Assembly: GCA_964451415.1 (NCBI GenBank)
Contig: CAYVHU010000002.1
Location: forward strand, 181,733 to 245,732
DNA length: 64,000 nucleotides
Origin: CAYVHU01 sp964451415
GTDB lineage: Bacteria; Pseudomonadota; Alphaproteobacteria; Rhodospirillales; Magnetovibrionaceae
Direction of reading: 5' to 3'
Shown: positions 55,286 to 64,000 of the stretch, piece after piece
How the letters are laid out: each line of letters opens with the position of its first letter
Numbering within the stretch: position 1 is the stretch's first letter
Notes under the pieces: model-generated
What the model was told of the DNA's origin: nothing
Databases searched by the model: none
Seen by the model: the letters and a program-made list of their open reading frames with translations, nothing else
Program-made: the position numbers and the translations under genes

Positions 55286-56302
55286 TCAGCCCGCGCCCGG
55301 TATCCAGTCGAACGCAACCAGTACGCCCGAAACGATAACCACAGCAGCCAGGGACATGGGCAGAAAGACTTTCCAGCCCAAACGCATCAACTGGTCATAG
55401 CGATACCGCGGCAGAGAGGCGCGAACCCAAATGAAAACAAACAACAGCACGGCAATCTTCAACGCCAGCCAGATCGGACCGGGGATCAAATTGAACGGGG
55501 CGATGTCCACCGGCGGCAACCACCCGCCCAAAAACAAAATAGAGGTCATGGTGCACATCAAGATCATGTTCGCGTATTCGCCCAAGAAAAACAGCGCGAA
55601 CGTCATCGCCGAATAATCCACATTGTAACCCGCAACCAGTTCCGCCTCGGCTTCCGGCAGATCGAAGGGAAGGCGGTTGGTTTCAGCCAACGTGGATATG
55701 AAAAACACCACCGCCATCGGGAACAACGGAACGATGAACCACATATGGCGCTGGGCCTCGACGATTTTCGTCAGGTTCAACGACCCGGCCAGCAACAGCA
55801 CGGTGATGATGACGAACCCCATGGAGACTTCATAACTCACCATTTGCGCCGTACAACGCAACGCGCCCAGAAACGCATACTTGGAATTCGACGCCCAGCC
55901 CGCCATCAGAACGCCGTACACGCCCAGCGATGAAATGGCGAACAGGTACAAAATGCCGACATTGATGTTGGCCAGCACCAGCCCGTCACCAAAGGGAATT
56001 ACCGCCCACGCCACCAGGGCCAACAGGAACGTGAGGATCGGCGCGGCGATAAACACCGTGCGATTCGCCCCGCTGGGGATCACGGTTTCCTTGAAAAACA
56101 GCTTCATGCCGTCGGCAAACGGTTGCAGCAAGCCGAACGGTCCCACCACGTTGGGTCCCCGGCGCAACTGCATGGCACTGATGATCTTGCGTTCCCAGTA
56201 CGTCAGATACGCAACCGAAATCAACAACGGCACGACGATAATTAGAATTTTGATGACGATCCACAGCAGTGGCCACAAGGTATCATTCCACAGCTCAACC
56301 AT
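55286..56302 (-). CDS. nuoH: NADH-quinone oxidoreductase subunit H
   Basis: A 338-residue eight-helix subunit at the quinone-binding junction. Clear signatures: YWERKIISAMQLRRGPNVVG, GLLQPFADGMKLFFKE and the LPFDLPEAEAELVAGYNVDY loop. It overlaps the end of nuoG by eight bases. Confidence 0.97.
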   Translation of the reverse strand: MVELWNDTLWPLLWIVIKILIIVVPLLISVAYLTYWERKIISAMQLRRGPNVVGPFGLLQPFADGMKLFFKETVIPSGANRTVFIAAPILTFLLALVAWAVIPFGDGLVLANINVGILYLFAISSLGVYGVLMAGWASNSKYAFLGALRCTAQMVSYEVSMGFVIITVLLLAGSLNLTKIVEAQRHMWFIVPLFPMAVVFFISTLAETNRLPFDLPEAEAELVAGYNVDYSAMTFALFFLGEYANMILMCTMTSILFLGGWLPPVDIAPFNLIPGPIWLALKIAVLLFVFIWVRASLPRYRYDQLMRLGWKVFLPMSLAAVVIVSGVLVAFDWIPGAG

Positions 56303-58358
56303 CTGTGCCGGTCCTTTCGCGTTCGCCCAGGATTTCCGCCGTACACGTCGCCATGGTGGACGACGCGCGCGAAATGGGATCGGTCATGTAGTAGTTGCGC
56401 ACAATCGACTTCAGCGGCTTGGTCAAAACCCCGCCCACTTCACCAAACGGTTTCCATGGGGCAGCTGTAATCGTATCTACCTGTGCGAAGACCGCATTCA
56501 CATCAACCATGCGTTTACGCACCTGTTCCAGCGTGTCATACGCCAACGTCTTCCCCAGAACACCCGACAGAGCACGGATGATGGCCCAATCCTCGCGCGC
56601 CTCCCCGGGGGGATAAACGGCCAGGTGCGTGCGTTGCACCCGCCCTTCGGTATTAACATAGGTTGCATTCTTTTCCGTATACGCCGCACCGGGCAAAATC
56701 ACATCGGCCATGTGTGCGCCGCTATCGCCGTGGTGACCTTGATAGATGATGAACGTGTCGGCAAGCTTCGCCGGTTCAACCCCATCCGCACCCAACAGGT
56801 ACAAGACCTCGACCTCGGCATCATCGCAGGCGTACAAAATACCTGCGGTATCCTTGCCTGCCGGACCTTGGGGCACAAATCCGATGTCCAGCCCACCGAC
56901 CCGCGAGGCAGCACTTTGCAAGACATTGAAGCCGTTCCAACCCTCGGCAATCATGCCCGTGTTTTCCGCGATGTCGCGCGCCAAAGCAAGAATGGCCGCG
57001 CCGTCGCCACGCATCAACGCACCGGCACCGACAATCAGCATCGGTCGTTGTGCATCCTTCAAGACCTGGACGAAGGGATGTTCGCCCGAGGCGATGGCTT
57101 CCAGCTTGGCCGCATCTTCACCAAAATACTCGTGTTTATAAGTCAAATCCGCCTTGAGGCCGATGTGACCGATTTTAAACCCGCCCTTGAGGTAACGCTT
57201 GCGAATGCGCGCGTTCAGCACCGGCGCTTCGATGCGCGGGTTGGAACCGATAATCAAAAGCGCATCCGCATCCTCGATCCCGGCAATGGTGGTGTTGAAG
57301 AGGTAGGAGGCCCGAACCGCCGGATCCATGGCGCTGCCTTCCTGTCGGCAGTCCATATTTGGCGCCCCCAACGCAGCCATCAGATCCTTCAGCGCGCACA
57401 TGGCCTCGACATCGGCATGATCGCCTGCGATGGCCGCGATTTTGTTTCCATCCAAGTTGGAAATACGCGCCTTGATGGCGGCAAACGCTTCATCCCAGCT
57501 TGCCGGTTGCAGACGACCGTCCTTCTTGACATAGGGTTTGTCAAGTCGCTGACGCATCAAACCATCGCAAGCGAAACGCGATTTATCGCCCAGCCATTCC
57601 TCGTTCACATCCTCATGAAGACGCGGCACGATGCGCATGACTTCCGGGCCACGGCTATCAACGCGAATGTTCGAACCCACCGCATCCAGGACATCAATGC
57701 TTTCGGTTTTTTTCAGTTCCCACGGGCGTGCATGAAAAGCGTATGGCGCCGAGGTCAAGGCACCGACCGGGCATAAATCAATCATGTTGCCGGACAACTC
57801 AGATGTGATCGCACCGCCCAGGTAGGTTCCGATTTCCAGATGTTCGCCGCGGAACATCCCGCCCAGTTCATGGGTGCCGGCAATTTCGCTGATGAAACGC
57901 ACACAGCGCGTACAATGGATGCAGCGCGTCATCACGCCGCGAATCAAAGGTCCGAAGTCCTTGTGCGCAACGGCGCGTTTTTCCTCGGTATAACGGCCGT
58001 GACCACGACCGTAGGCCATGGCCTGATCCTGCAGGTCACACTCCCCGCCCTGATCACAGATGGGACAGTCCAGCGGATGATTGATCAACAGGAATTCCAT
58101 AACGCTTTCGCGCATTTTTTTGACTTTTTCGGTATTGGTGCGGACCACCATACCTTCGCCCACCGGCATGCAGCATGAAGCCACCGGCTTGGGTGCACGT
58201 TCCACTTCCACAAGACACATCCGGCAACTGCCCGCCAGGGGAAGACGCTCGTGATAGCAAAAACGCGGAATCTCGATGCCGAGCTGTTCGCATGCCTGAA
58301 GCACGCTCATGCCGTTTTCGACTTCGACTTCCTTGCCGTCAATGGTGAGTTTCGGCAT
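56295..58358 (-). CDS. nuoG: NADH-quinone oxidoreductase subunit G
   Basis: A 687-residue peripheral-arm subunit. The N-terminal 2Fe-2S domain (CYHERLPLAGSCRMCLVEVE), the His-ligated 4Fe-4S stretch (HPLDCPICDQGGECDLQDQA) and the 4Fe-4S pair (TRCIHCTRCVRF, ending in GNMIDLCPVGALTS) are complete; a molybdopterin-oxidoreductase-like domain fills the rest. The length matches the mitochondrial/alphaproteobacterial type, shorter than the E. coli form. Confidence 0.97.
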   Translation of the reverse strand: MPKLTIDGKEVEVENGMSVLQACEQLGIEIPRFCYHERLPLAGSCRMCLVEVERAPKPVASCCMPVGEGMVVRTNTEKVKKMRESVMEFLLINHPLDCPICDQGGECDLQDQAMAYGRGHGRYTEEKRAVAHKDFGPLIRGVMTRCIHCTRCVRFISEIAGTHELGGMFRGEHLEIGTYLGGAITSELSGNMIDLCPVGALTSAPYAFHARPWELKKTESIDVLDAVGSNIRVDSRGPEVMRIVPRLHEDVNEEWLGDKSRFACDGLMRQRLDKPYVKKDGRLQPASWDEAFAAIKARISNLDGNKIAAIAGDHADVEAMCALKDLMAALGAPNMDCRQEGSAMDPAVRASYLFNTTIAGIEDADALLIIGSNPRIEAPVLNARIRKRYLKGGFKIGHIGLKADLTYKHEYFGEDAAKLEAIASGEHPFVQVLKDAQRPMLIVGAGALMRGDGAAILALARDIAENTGMIAEGWNGFNVLQSAASRVGGLDIGFVPQGPAGKDTAGILYACDDAEVEVLYLLGADGVEPAKLADTFIIYQGHHGDSGAHMADVILPGAAYTEKNATYVNTEGRVQRTHLAVYPPGEAREDWAIIRALSGVLGKTLAYDTLEQVRKRMVDVNAVFAQVDTITAAPWKPFGEVGGVLTKPLKSIVRNYYMTDPISRASSTMATCTAEILGERERTGTDG

Positions 58359-58379
58359 GGCTCTTCCCTACCCCTTCGA

Positions 58380-59666
58380 TTACTGCGCCGCCGCGGCGTG
58401 GACGCCAGCGTGGGCAATAATTTTTGCTTCCATATCTTCGCGGAAATTACGAATCAACCCTTGGATCGGCCAGGCGGCTGCATCACCCAGCGCACAGATG
58501 GTGTGCCCTTCGATGCGCCGTGAGACATCTTCCAGCATATCGATTTCATCAACCCCCGCTTCGCCCGCGTCGATGCGTTCCATCATGCGCCACATCCACC
58601 CCGTTCCCTCACGGCAAGGCGTACATTGCCCACAGCTTTCATGCATATAGAACGCACTCAGACGAGAGATCACACGCACCAGATCGGTGCTCTTGTCCAT
58701 GACGATAACCGCCGCCGTGCCAAGAGCGGAACCGTGCTCCTTCAAACCGTCGTAGTCCATCAACGCCACGTCACACTGCTGCTTGTTCATCATCGGCACC
58801 GACGAACCGCCCGGAATAACCGCTTTCAAGTTATCCCATCCGCCGCGTACGCCGCCGCAGTGCTTTTCCAGCAGGTCCTTCAATGGGATGCCCATTTCTT
58901 CCTCGACCGTGCAGGGATGTTCCACATGACCGGAAATACAAAACAACTTCACGCCGGCGTTCTTTTCACGCCCGATCCCGGCAAACCATGCCCCGCCCCG
59001 GCGCAGAATTTCCGGCACCACGGCTATGGTTTCCACGTTGTTCACGGTGGTAGGACACCCGTAAAGCCCGCAATTGGCGGGAAACGGCGGCTTCAGGCGG
59101 GGCTGGCCCTTTTTGCCTTCCACACTTTCCAGCAAGGCGCTTTCCTCGCCGCAAATATAAGCGCCCGCGCCCATATGCACATAAACATCAAAGGGAAAGC
59201 CGGACTTGCACGCATCTTTTCCGATCAAACCGGCCGCGTACGCCTCGTCAATGGCGCGCTGCAAGACTTGCGCCTCACGGTGGAATTCACCGCGCACATA
59301 GATATAACAAGTGTGCGCACCAATCGCGACGCCAGCCAGCAGCGCCCCTTCAATGAGTTTGTGCGGTTCGTGGCGCAGAATTTCCCGGTCCTTGCAGGTC
59401 CCCGGCTCACCTTCGTCGGCGTTGACCACCAGATAGCTGGGCAAGGGGTTGTCCTTGGGCATAAAGGACCATTTCATCCCCGGCGGGAACCCGGCTCCGC
59501 CACGTCCGCGCAGACCCGACGCCTTGACCTCATTGATGATCCAATCCCGGCCTTTTTTGATCAAGGCCCCGGTATCATCCCAGTCGCCACGCGATTTCGC
59601 ACCCGTCAACGACAGGTCGTGCAAACCATAGATGTTTTTGAATATGCGGTCGCGGTCGTGCAGCAT
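58380..59666 (-). CDS. nuoF: NADH-quinone oxidoreductase subunit F
   Basis: A 428-residue subunit binding NADH, FMN and cluster N3. The nucleotide loops GRGGAGFPPGMKWSFMP and VVNADEGEPGTCKDRE, ICGEESALLESVEGKKGQPR, and the 4Fe-4S ligands in ESCGQCTPCREGTGW are present. Three bases downstream of nuoE. Confidence 0.98.
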   Translation of the reverse strand: MLHDRDRIFKNIYGLHDLSLTGAKSRGDWDDTGALIKKGRDWIINEVKASGLRGRGGAGFPPGMKWSFMPKDNPLPSYLVVNADEGEPGTCKDREILRHEPHKLIEGALLAGVAIGAHTCYIYVRGEFHREAQVLQRAIDEAYAAGLIGKDACKSGFPFDVYVHMGAGAYICGEESALLESVEGKKGQPRLKPPFPANCGLYGCPTTVNNVETIAVVPEILRRGGAWFAGIGREKNAGVKLFCISGHVEHPCTVEEEMGIPLKDLLEKHCGGVRGGWDNLKAVIPGGSSVPMMNKQQCDVALMDYDGLKEHGSALGTAAVIVMDKSTDLVRVISRLSAFYMHESCGQCTPCREGTGWMWRMMERIDAGEAGVDEIDMLEDVSRRIEGHTICALGDAAAWPIQGLIRNFREDMEAKIIAHAGVHAAAAQ

Positions 59667-59669
59667 GAG

Positions 59670-60257
59670 CTATGCCTCCCCCGTCAACGTCGTCAAACCA
59701 CCGACGGGCTCGCAGTTGCGCCGTCCAGACTGCGCGCCCGAGGCCGGCGTTTCACCGCGCGCCAGGGCATCCAGAACCTTTTCCGTCGTTTCCGCCGTCA
59801 AGTCTTCATAATAGTCATCGTTGACCTGCATCATCGGCGCATTGACGCATGCCCCCAGGCACTCAACTTCCATCACCGTGAACTGGCCGTCCGGCGTGGT
59901 TTCGCCGTTTTCCACGCCGAGTTTTTTCTTGCACACCTTGAAGATGTCGTCGGCGCCCATGATCAAACATGAAATATTGGTGCACACCTGCACGAGGTGT
60001 TTCCCTACGGGTTGCAGATTGTACATAGTATAAAACGTCGCCACTTCGTAAACGCGGACTGGCGGCAGACCCACCATTTCCGCGACGACATCAATGGCCG
60101 CGCGCGACAGCCAATTGTCGTTCTGACGCTGGGCCAGGGTCAACAAAGGCATGGTGGCGCTGGCTTCACGGCCTTCGGGATATTTCGCCACAATGGCCTT
60201 GGCCGCTTCCAGGTTTTCCGCGCTGAAAGCGAATATTTCGGTCTTTTCAACACTCAT
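59670..60257 (-). CDS. nuoE: NADH-quinone oxidoreductase subunit E
   Basis: A 195-residue thioredoxin-fold subunit with cluster N1a, whose four cysteines lie in QVCTNISCL and VECLGACVNAP. The N-terminal helical domain is normal. The start overlaps the nuoD stop by four bases. Confidence 0.97.
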   Translation of the reverse strand: MSVEKTEIFAFSAENLEAAKAIVAKYPEGREASATMPLLTLAQRQNDNWLSRAAIDVVAEMVGLPPVRVYEVATFYTMYNLQPVGKHLVQVCTNISCLIMGADDIFKVCKKKLGVENGETTPDGQFTVMEVECLGACVNAPMMQVNDDYYEDLTAETTEKVLDALARGETPASGAQSGRRNCEPVGGLTTLTGEA

Positions 60258-61432
60258 CTGTCAATCTCGCCAAACACAATATCAAGGGACCCGATCACGG
60301 CCACGGCGTCGGCCAACATGTGCCCTTCGCACATCATGTCCATCGCCTGAAGGTGGGGGAAGCCCGGTGCACGAATTTTACAACGGTAGGGCTTGTTGGT
60401 GCCGTCAGAAACCAGATACACGCCGAATTCTCCCTTGGGGGCCTCGACGGCCGTGTAGGTTTCCCCCGCGGGCACATGAAAACCTTCGCTCATCAGTTTG
60501 AAATGATGAATCAGGGCCTCCATGGAAGATTGCATCTCGCCACGCAGCGGCGGACAGACTTTGCGGTTTTCGCTTTTGACCGGACCTTCGGGCATCTGCT
60601 CGATGGCCTGACGCATGATCTTCAGGCTTTCACGCATTTCCAGCATGCGCACCACGTAGCGGTCGAAACAATCGCCATGCTTACCCACCGGAATATCGAA
60701 ATCCATCTTCGCATATACATCGTAGGGTTGGGCCTTGCGCAAATCCCACGCCACACCCGAAGCGCGCAAATTCGCGCCGGTAAAGCCCCAGTCCAAGGCC
60801 TGGTCCGGGGAGACCTTCGCCACGTCCACCGTGCGCTGCTTGAATATACGATTGTCGCTCAACAGCGTTTCGACATCGCTGATCATCTGCGGAAAGCGAT
60901 CACACCACGCCAGGATATCCTCAGCCAGACCGTCGGGCAGATCGCGCGCCACGCCACCAATACGAAAATAATTCATGTGCATCCGCGCGCCGCACACCCG
61001 TTCGCAAAACTCCATCAAGCGTTCGCGATCTTCAAAAGACCACAACATCGGGGTCATCGCCCCGACGTCCATGGCATAGGACGCAACGTTCAGGATATGG
61101 CTTAAAATGCGTCCAATTTCACAATAAAGAACGCGAATATACTGAGCACGTTCCGGCACTTCGACACCCAACAGCTTTTCCGCGGCCAGAACAAAGGCAT
61201 GTTCCTGATTTTGCGGCGACACGTAATCCAGACGGTCGAAATACGGCGTTGCCTGAGCATAGGTTTTGTGCTCGATCAGCTTTTCCGTGCCGCGGTGCAA
61301 CAAACCGATGTGCGGATCAGCGCGTTCGATGACTTCGCCATCCATCTCCAACACCATCCGCAGCACGCCGTGGGCCGCCGGGTGCTGGGGACCGAAGTTG
61401 ATCGTCATGTTTTTGATCTGGTTTTGCGCCAT
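60254..61432 (-). CDS. nuoD: NADH-quinone oxidoreductase subunit D
   Basis: A 392-residue 49-kDa-type subunit forming the quinone site, related to hydrogenase large subunits. It shows NFGPQHPAAHGVLRMVLEMD, DPHIGLLHRGTEKLIE and the C-terminal DIVFGEIDR. Start set at ATG 61432 (MAQNQIKN), four bases past the nuoC stop and behind GGAAGG; an in-frame extension to 61489 lies in nuoC. Confidence 0.97.
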   Translation of the reverse strand: MAQNQIKNMTINFGPQHPAAHGVLRMVLEMDGEVIERADPHIGLLHRGTEKLIEHKTYAQATPYFDRLDYVSPQNQEHAFVLAAEKLLGVEVPERAQYIRVLYCEIGRILSHILNVASYAMDVGAMTPMLWSFEDRERLMEFCERVCGARMHMNYFRIGGVARDLPDGLAEDILAWCDRFPQMISDVETLLSDNRIFKQRTVDVAKVSPDQALDWGFTGANLRASGVAWDLRKAQPYDVYAKMDFDIPVGKHGDCFDRYVVRMLEMRESLKIMRQAIEQMPEGPVKSENRKVCPPLRGEMQSSMEALIHHFKLMSEGFHVPAGETYTAVEAPKGEFGVYLVSDGTNKPYRCKIRAPGFPHLQAMDMMCEGHMLADAVAVIGSLDIVFGEIDR

Positions 61433-61436
61433 GGCT

Positions 61437-62081
61437 TTAAGCCTTCCCCCCCTCTTTATGTATGGCTTCGCGTTCGGCCTTTTCGTCACCGGGAAGACCG
61501 GACGAGGGATTTGCTCCCGATCCTTCCCACGGGCTCAAAAAATCGAACGTGCGGAAATCCTGGGGTAATTTCACAGGCTCGTAAACCACGCGTTTGCGCT
61601 CTTCGTCATAGCGCACTTCCACAAAACCGCTTAACGGGAAGTCCTTGCGCAAAGGATGACCGTCGAAACCGTAATCGGTGAGGATCCGCCGCAAATCAGG
61701 GTGGCCATCGAAGGCGACACCGAACAGATCCCACACCTCACGCTCATACCAGCCGGCAGAGGAAAAGATTCCCGTGACCGTAGGCACCGGTTCGCCCGCA
61801 CTGAAAATCTTGACACGCACGCGCTGATTGTGGGTCAGGCTGAGCAGGTTGTAGACCACTTCGAAACGCTTTTCGCGTTCGGGATAATCCACAGCACAAA
61901 TGTCAACCAATTGCTTGAACTGACAATTCACATCATCACGCAAATAGGTCAACACGCGCAGCACATCGTCCGCCTTCACGATGAGCGTCAATTCGCCGAC
62001 GCTTTCTTGCGTATCCGTAACGCTATCGCCCAAAGCCTGGGTCATAACGTCTTTTAGTTCTTTCAAGGCCGGATCATCCAT
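61437..62081 (-). CDS. nuoC: NADH-quinone oxidoreductase subunit C
   Basis: A 214-residue 30-kDa subunit. The family stretch WYEREVWDLFGVAFDGHPDL and RRILTDYGFDGHPLRKDFPL is intact. It is separate from nuoD, as in most alphaproteobacteria. The 85-base gap to nuoB holds a tandem repeat. Confidence 0.97.
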   Translation of the reverse strand: MDDPALKELKDVMTQALGDSVTDTQESVGELTLIVKADDVLRVLTYLRDDVNCQFKQLVDICAVDYPEREKRFEVVYNLLSLTHNQRVRVKIFSAGEPVPTVTGIFSSAGWYEREVWDLFGVAFDGHPDLRRILTDYGFDGHPLRKDFPLSGFVEVRYDEERKRVVYEPVKLPQDFRTFDFLSPWEGSGANPSSGLPGDEKAEREAIHKEGGKA

Positions 62082-62130
62082 GGGTCGCCAACTTCTATCC
62101 GCTTATTTTACATTCGGGTTCGCCGGTAAA

Positions 62131-62175
62131 CGCACATCACCGAAACGCACGTCACCGAAACGCACGTCACCGAAA
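62131..62175. repeat. Three 15-bp tandem units spanning the nuoB stop codon
   Basis: Units 62131-62145, 62146-62160 and 62161-62175 read CGCAC(A/G)TCACCGAAA. On the minus strand the third contains the last two codons and TGA of nuoB (TTT CGG TGA); the two further copies repeat the same stop in the same frame within the nuoB-nuoC gap. Confidence 0.9.
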
Positions 62176-62715
62176 CAATGTGCCTGTGCGTTTAATCTTC
62201 TTTTGCAACTGTAAAATACCGTAAATCAACGCTTCCGCCGTGGGTGGGCAACCGGGAACGTAAACGTCCACCGGCACAATGCGATCGCACCCACGCACTA
62301 CCGAATAGGAATAATGATAATAACCACCGCCATTGGCGCACGACCCCATGGAGATCACCCACCGCGGCTCGGCCATCTGGTCGTAGACCTTGCGAAACGC
62401 CGGCGCCATTTTGTTGGTCAGGGTGCCGGCAACGATAATCACGTCGGACTGGCGCGGACTAGGCCGCGGGACGACACCGAAACGGTCCAGATCATAACGA
62501 CTGAGGTAGGCATGGATCATTTCCACGGCACAACACGCCAAGCCGAACGTCATAGGCCACATGGAACCGGTGCGCGCCCAGTTGACCATTTTGTCAACGT
62601 TGGCAACGACGAAGCCACGTTCGTCCAATTCATCCGCAACCTGCGCCAGAAGGGCGTCTTGCTCGCGTCCCAGAGGGATGGGCTTCAGGTTTGACGCTGC
62701 GGGGTTCATTCCCAT
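62167..62715 (-). CDS. nuoB: NADH-quinone oxidoreductase subunit B
   Basis: A 182-residue subunit carrying cluster N2. The cysteines lie in TFGLACCAVEMIHA, MGSCANGGGYYHYSY and VYVPGCPPTAEALIYG. It starts at ATG 62715, with GGAG seven bases upstream, overlapping nuoA by ten bases; ATG 62709 is the alternative. The last residues TGTLFR are encoded within the first unit of a tandem repeat. Confidence 0.97.
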   Translation of the reverse strand: MGMNPAASNLKPIPLGREQDALLAQVADELDERGFVVANVDKMVNWARTGSMWPMTFGLACCAVEMIHAYLSRYDLDRFGVVPRPSPRQSDVIIVAGTLTNKMAPAFRKVYDQMAEPRWVISMGSCANGGGYYHYSYSVVRGCDRIVPVDVYVPGCPPTAEALIYGILQLQKKIKRTGTLFR

Positions 62716-63074
62716 TCCAAAGCTCCCTTTTTCCATTCGTAGACGAAGCCAATCGTCAGCACCGCCAGGAAAAGCATCATGGACCAAAATCCGAACACGC
62801 CGATTGCCCCCAGCGCGATCGCCCACGGAAACAAGAACGCCACCTCCAGATCAAAAATAATAAAGAGGATGGCCACCAGATAGAACCGCACATCGAATTT
62901 CATGCGCGCATCTTCAAACGCATCGAAGCCACATTCGTAGGCTGAATTCTTTTCCGCATCTGGCTTTTGCCGCCCGACGACCCAACTGGCAACGATCATG
63001 AACATTGCCAAAGCGCTGGCAATCGCAAGAAAGATAAGAATCGGCAGATAAGCTGAAAGCAACGCCTGACTCAT
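62706..63074 (-). CDS. nuoA: NADH-quinone oxidoreductase subunit A
   Basis: A 122-residue three-helix subunit. The loop KNSAYECGFDAFEDARMKFDVRF (given here in two parts: KNSAYECGFDAFEDARM and KFDVRFYLVAILFIIFDLEV) is diagnostic. First gene of the nuo operon; ATG follows AGAAGGA. Confidence 0.96.
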   Translation of the reverse strand: MSQALLSAYLPILIFLAIASALAMFMIVASWVVGRQKPDAEKNSAYECGFDAFEDARMKFDVRFYLVAILFIIFDLEVAFLFPWAIALGAIGVFGFWSMMLFLAVLTIGFVYEWKKGALEWE

Positions 63075-63100
63075 CGCACGGATCCTTCTGCGACGTCAGA

Positions 63101-63122
63101 GAAAAGAGCGCGCGGCGCGCTC
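63101..63122 (-). terminator. Terminator- or attenuator-like hairpin in the nuo leader
   Basis: GAGCGCGC (63106-63113) pairs with GCGCGCTC (63115-63122), and TTTTC follows on the minus strand. It is about 30 bases upstream of nuoA, so it could end transcripts arriving from tRNA-Asp or attenuate nuo. Confidence 0.5.
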
Positions 63123-63945
63123 ACCATCTTCTCAAGACGGATATATGTCGTAAGCGTCATTGAAACGGAAACTCCCCAAGAGACTTCAACTCTGGTGCAA
63201 CGACCTTAACCTTCGTGCGACATCGACTTCACCGCAACGTCCACCCTACAGGGCCGTGCGCAATACGGACTTTTTTTGCTCCAACAAGATCCCCGTAAAG
63301 ACCCCAATTCAACTTCGACTTTCCCCGTACGCAATACGGCGAACCACAGGAATCTCCTCAAGAACAAGGTCAGCCTACGCCGTTTTTTCGCACTTGCAAG
63401 AGAAGATTCCGAAAGCATCAACAATGTTTGCAAAAAACTGCAACGCCCTGATCGCGAAGAGCAATTGCGGTCATGCGTAACAAAATACCAGAGCGGGAAG
63501 GAAGGTCGACCCACATGTACCAATGAGTAGAATCCGCAAATACATTGCCAACTTCTTTGGCCTTGATCGTGATGAGAGCCTGCCCATGGCGACATTTCAC
63601 GTTGGCTAAATGCCAAAGATTATTCTGTGCGCAGCACTCACCATATTGGCCAGATATTGGCTCGTGCTTTTTCCACTTCCGACCAACTTCACGTTGATCA
63701 TCGCACCGAGAATTATAAAAGAACAGGCTTGCCAACGTCCCACCCCCCCCTACCTTGTATGCAAGCTACGGTTCGGTCGCAATATATCACAATATGTTGT
63801 GGTCGATGGAAAAGGGCTAGATGACCATTTGTATTGGCCGTGCCCCCAAGTCCGAATATCTGCCGTAGCCGCGCCAGCCTACAACACCTGCTCGGTAGCG
63901 ACGTACCCTACGAGGTGCGCGGCTAGATGTTGAAACATGAGGGAA
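63123..63945. other. Non-coding or decayed stretch between tRNA-Asp and nuoA
   Basis: About 820 bases in which no open frame has a ribosome site, a recognisable family or the third-position bias of the neighbours. The longest frames (63206-63616 minus, 63160-63480 plus, 63418-63735 minus, 63610-63933 plus) overlap each other and have mixed, non-protein-like composition. The nuo promoter should lie at its right-hand end near 63130-63200. A short AT-rich palindromic patch (ATATCACAATATGTTGTG) is at about 63782-63801. Confidence 0.5.
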
Positions 63946-64000
63946 TGGCGGGAGTGACGGGACTCGAACCCGCGACCTCCGGCGTGACAGGCCGGCGCTC
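63946..64000 (-). tRNA. tRNA-Asp(GTC), 5' part beyond window
   Basis: The minus strand gives the anticodon arm CCGGC-CTGTCAC-GCCGG with anticodon GTC, the T-arm GCGGG-TTCGAGT-CCCGT, the 3' acceptor CACTCCC, discriminator G and encoded CCA (63946-63948). The acceptor 5' strand and D-arm lie beyond the right edge. Confidence 0.93.

Noticed and set aside
55881..57776. 631-codon open frame on the plus strand
   Set aside because: Antisense to nuoG and nuoH, both complete with all cluster cysteines; rich in His, Arg and Gln as expected from a mirror frame.
63206..63616. 136-codon open frame on the minus strand upstream of nuoA
   Set aside because: Composition is unlike the neighbouring proteins, it overlaps other equally long frames and has no recognisable family or ribosome site.
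1..64000. CRISPR arrays, insertion sequences, prophage or defence genes
   Set aside because: I looked on both strands for spaced repeats, transposases, integrases, nuclease or toxin families and found none that can be supported.

Overview
The window reads as chromosomal DNA of an alphaproteobacterium, probably of the Rhodospirillales (marine Magnetovibrio/Magnetospira-like). The basis is the alphaproteobacterial gene order rpsB-tsf / pyrH-frr-uppS-cdsA-dxr-rseP-bamA-skp-lpxD-fabZ-lpxA-lpxI-lpxB, a complete 14-gene nuo operon with separate nuoC and nuoD, dnaE close to lolCD, and a form II RuBisCO whose residue numbering matches the Rhodospirillum rubrum enzyme. The genus is an inference; the lineage rests on protein families and gene order. 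The cell is predicted to be Gram-negative (lipid A, BamA, Lol system), respiratory (complex I) and able to fix CO2 through the Calvin cycle.

Layout. 1-2.2 kb: end of a universal stress protein gene, a lone CbiM-type cobalt permease behind a cobalamin riboswitch, and rpe. 2.5-8.4 kb: RuBisCO cluster cbbM-cbbQ-cbbO (minus strand), divergent from cbbR, with an operator-like palindrome in the shared promoter region and a terminator-like hairpin after cbbM. 8.4-11.4 kb: accessory stretch with an unknown membrane-anchored protein, a GH64/thaumatin-like protein and a truncated DUF805-like remnant. 11.4-16.4 kb: second carbon-fixation unit, a class II-like phosphoribulokinase, transketolase and class II fructose-bisphosphate aldolase, preceded by a NarL/LuxR-type regulator whose receiver lacks the phosphoacceptor Asp. 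16.7-18.3 kb: two small membrane proteins, a second phosphoribulokinase of the usual proteobacterial class I type, and tRNA-His. 18.5-20.5 kb: glnB-glnA with a sigma-54-like promoter.

20.5-35 kb: the long minus-strand envelope and translation block from rpsB to lpxB. 35.4-45.6 kb: an orphan hybrid-free histidine kinase, dnaE, a DedA-PAP2-LssY fusion protein, lolD, lolC/E, a small secreted protein and a 3-methyladenine DNA glycosylase. 45.6-63.1 kb: rnj, coaX, birA and nuoN to nuoA, all read on the minus strand starting from nuoA. 63.1-64 kb: about 0.8 kb without a supportable gene, then a tRNA-Asp cut by the window edge.

The genes work together as two Calvin-cycle modules (RuBisCO with its CbbQO activase; PRK/Tkt/Fba regeneration enzymes), a nitrogen-assimilation pair, and housekeeping operons. 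No defence system, CRISPR array, prophage or insertion sequence is visible. The most unusual signals are two dissimilar phosphoribulokinases, a receiver without its Asp beside one of them, and short tandem duplications (15-19 bp, two or three copies) at the 3' ends of nuoB, pyrH, rpsB and glnB.
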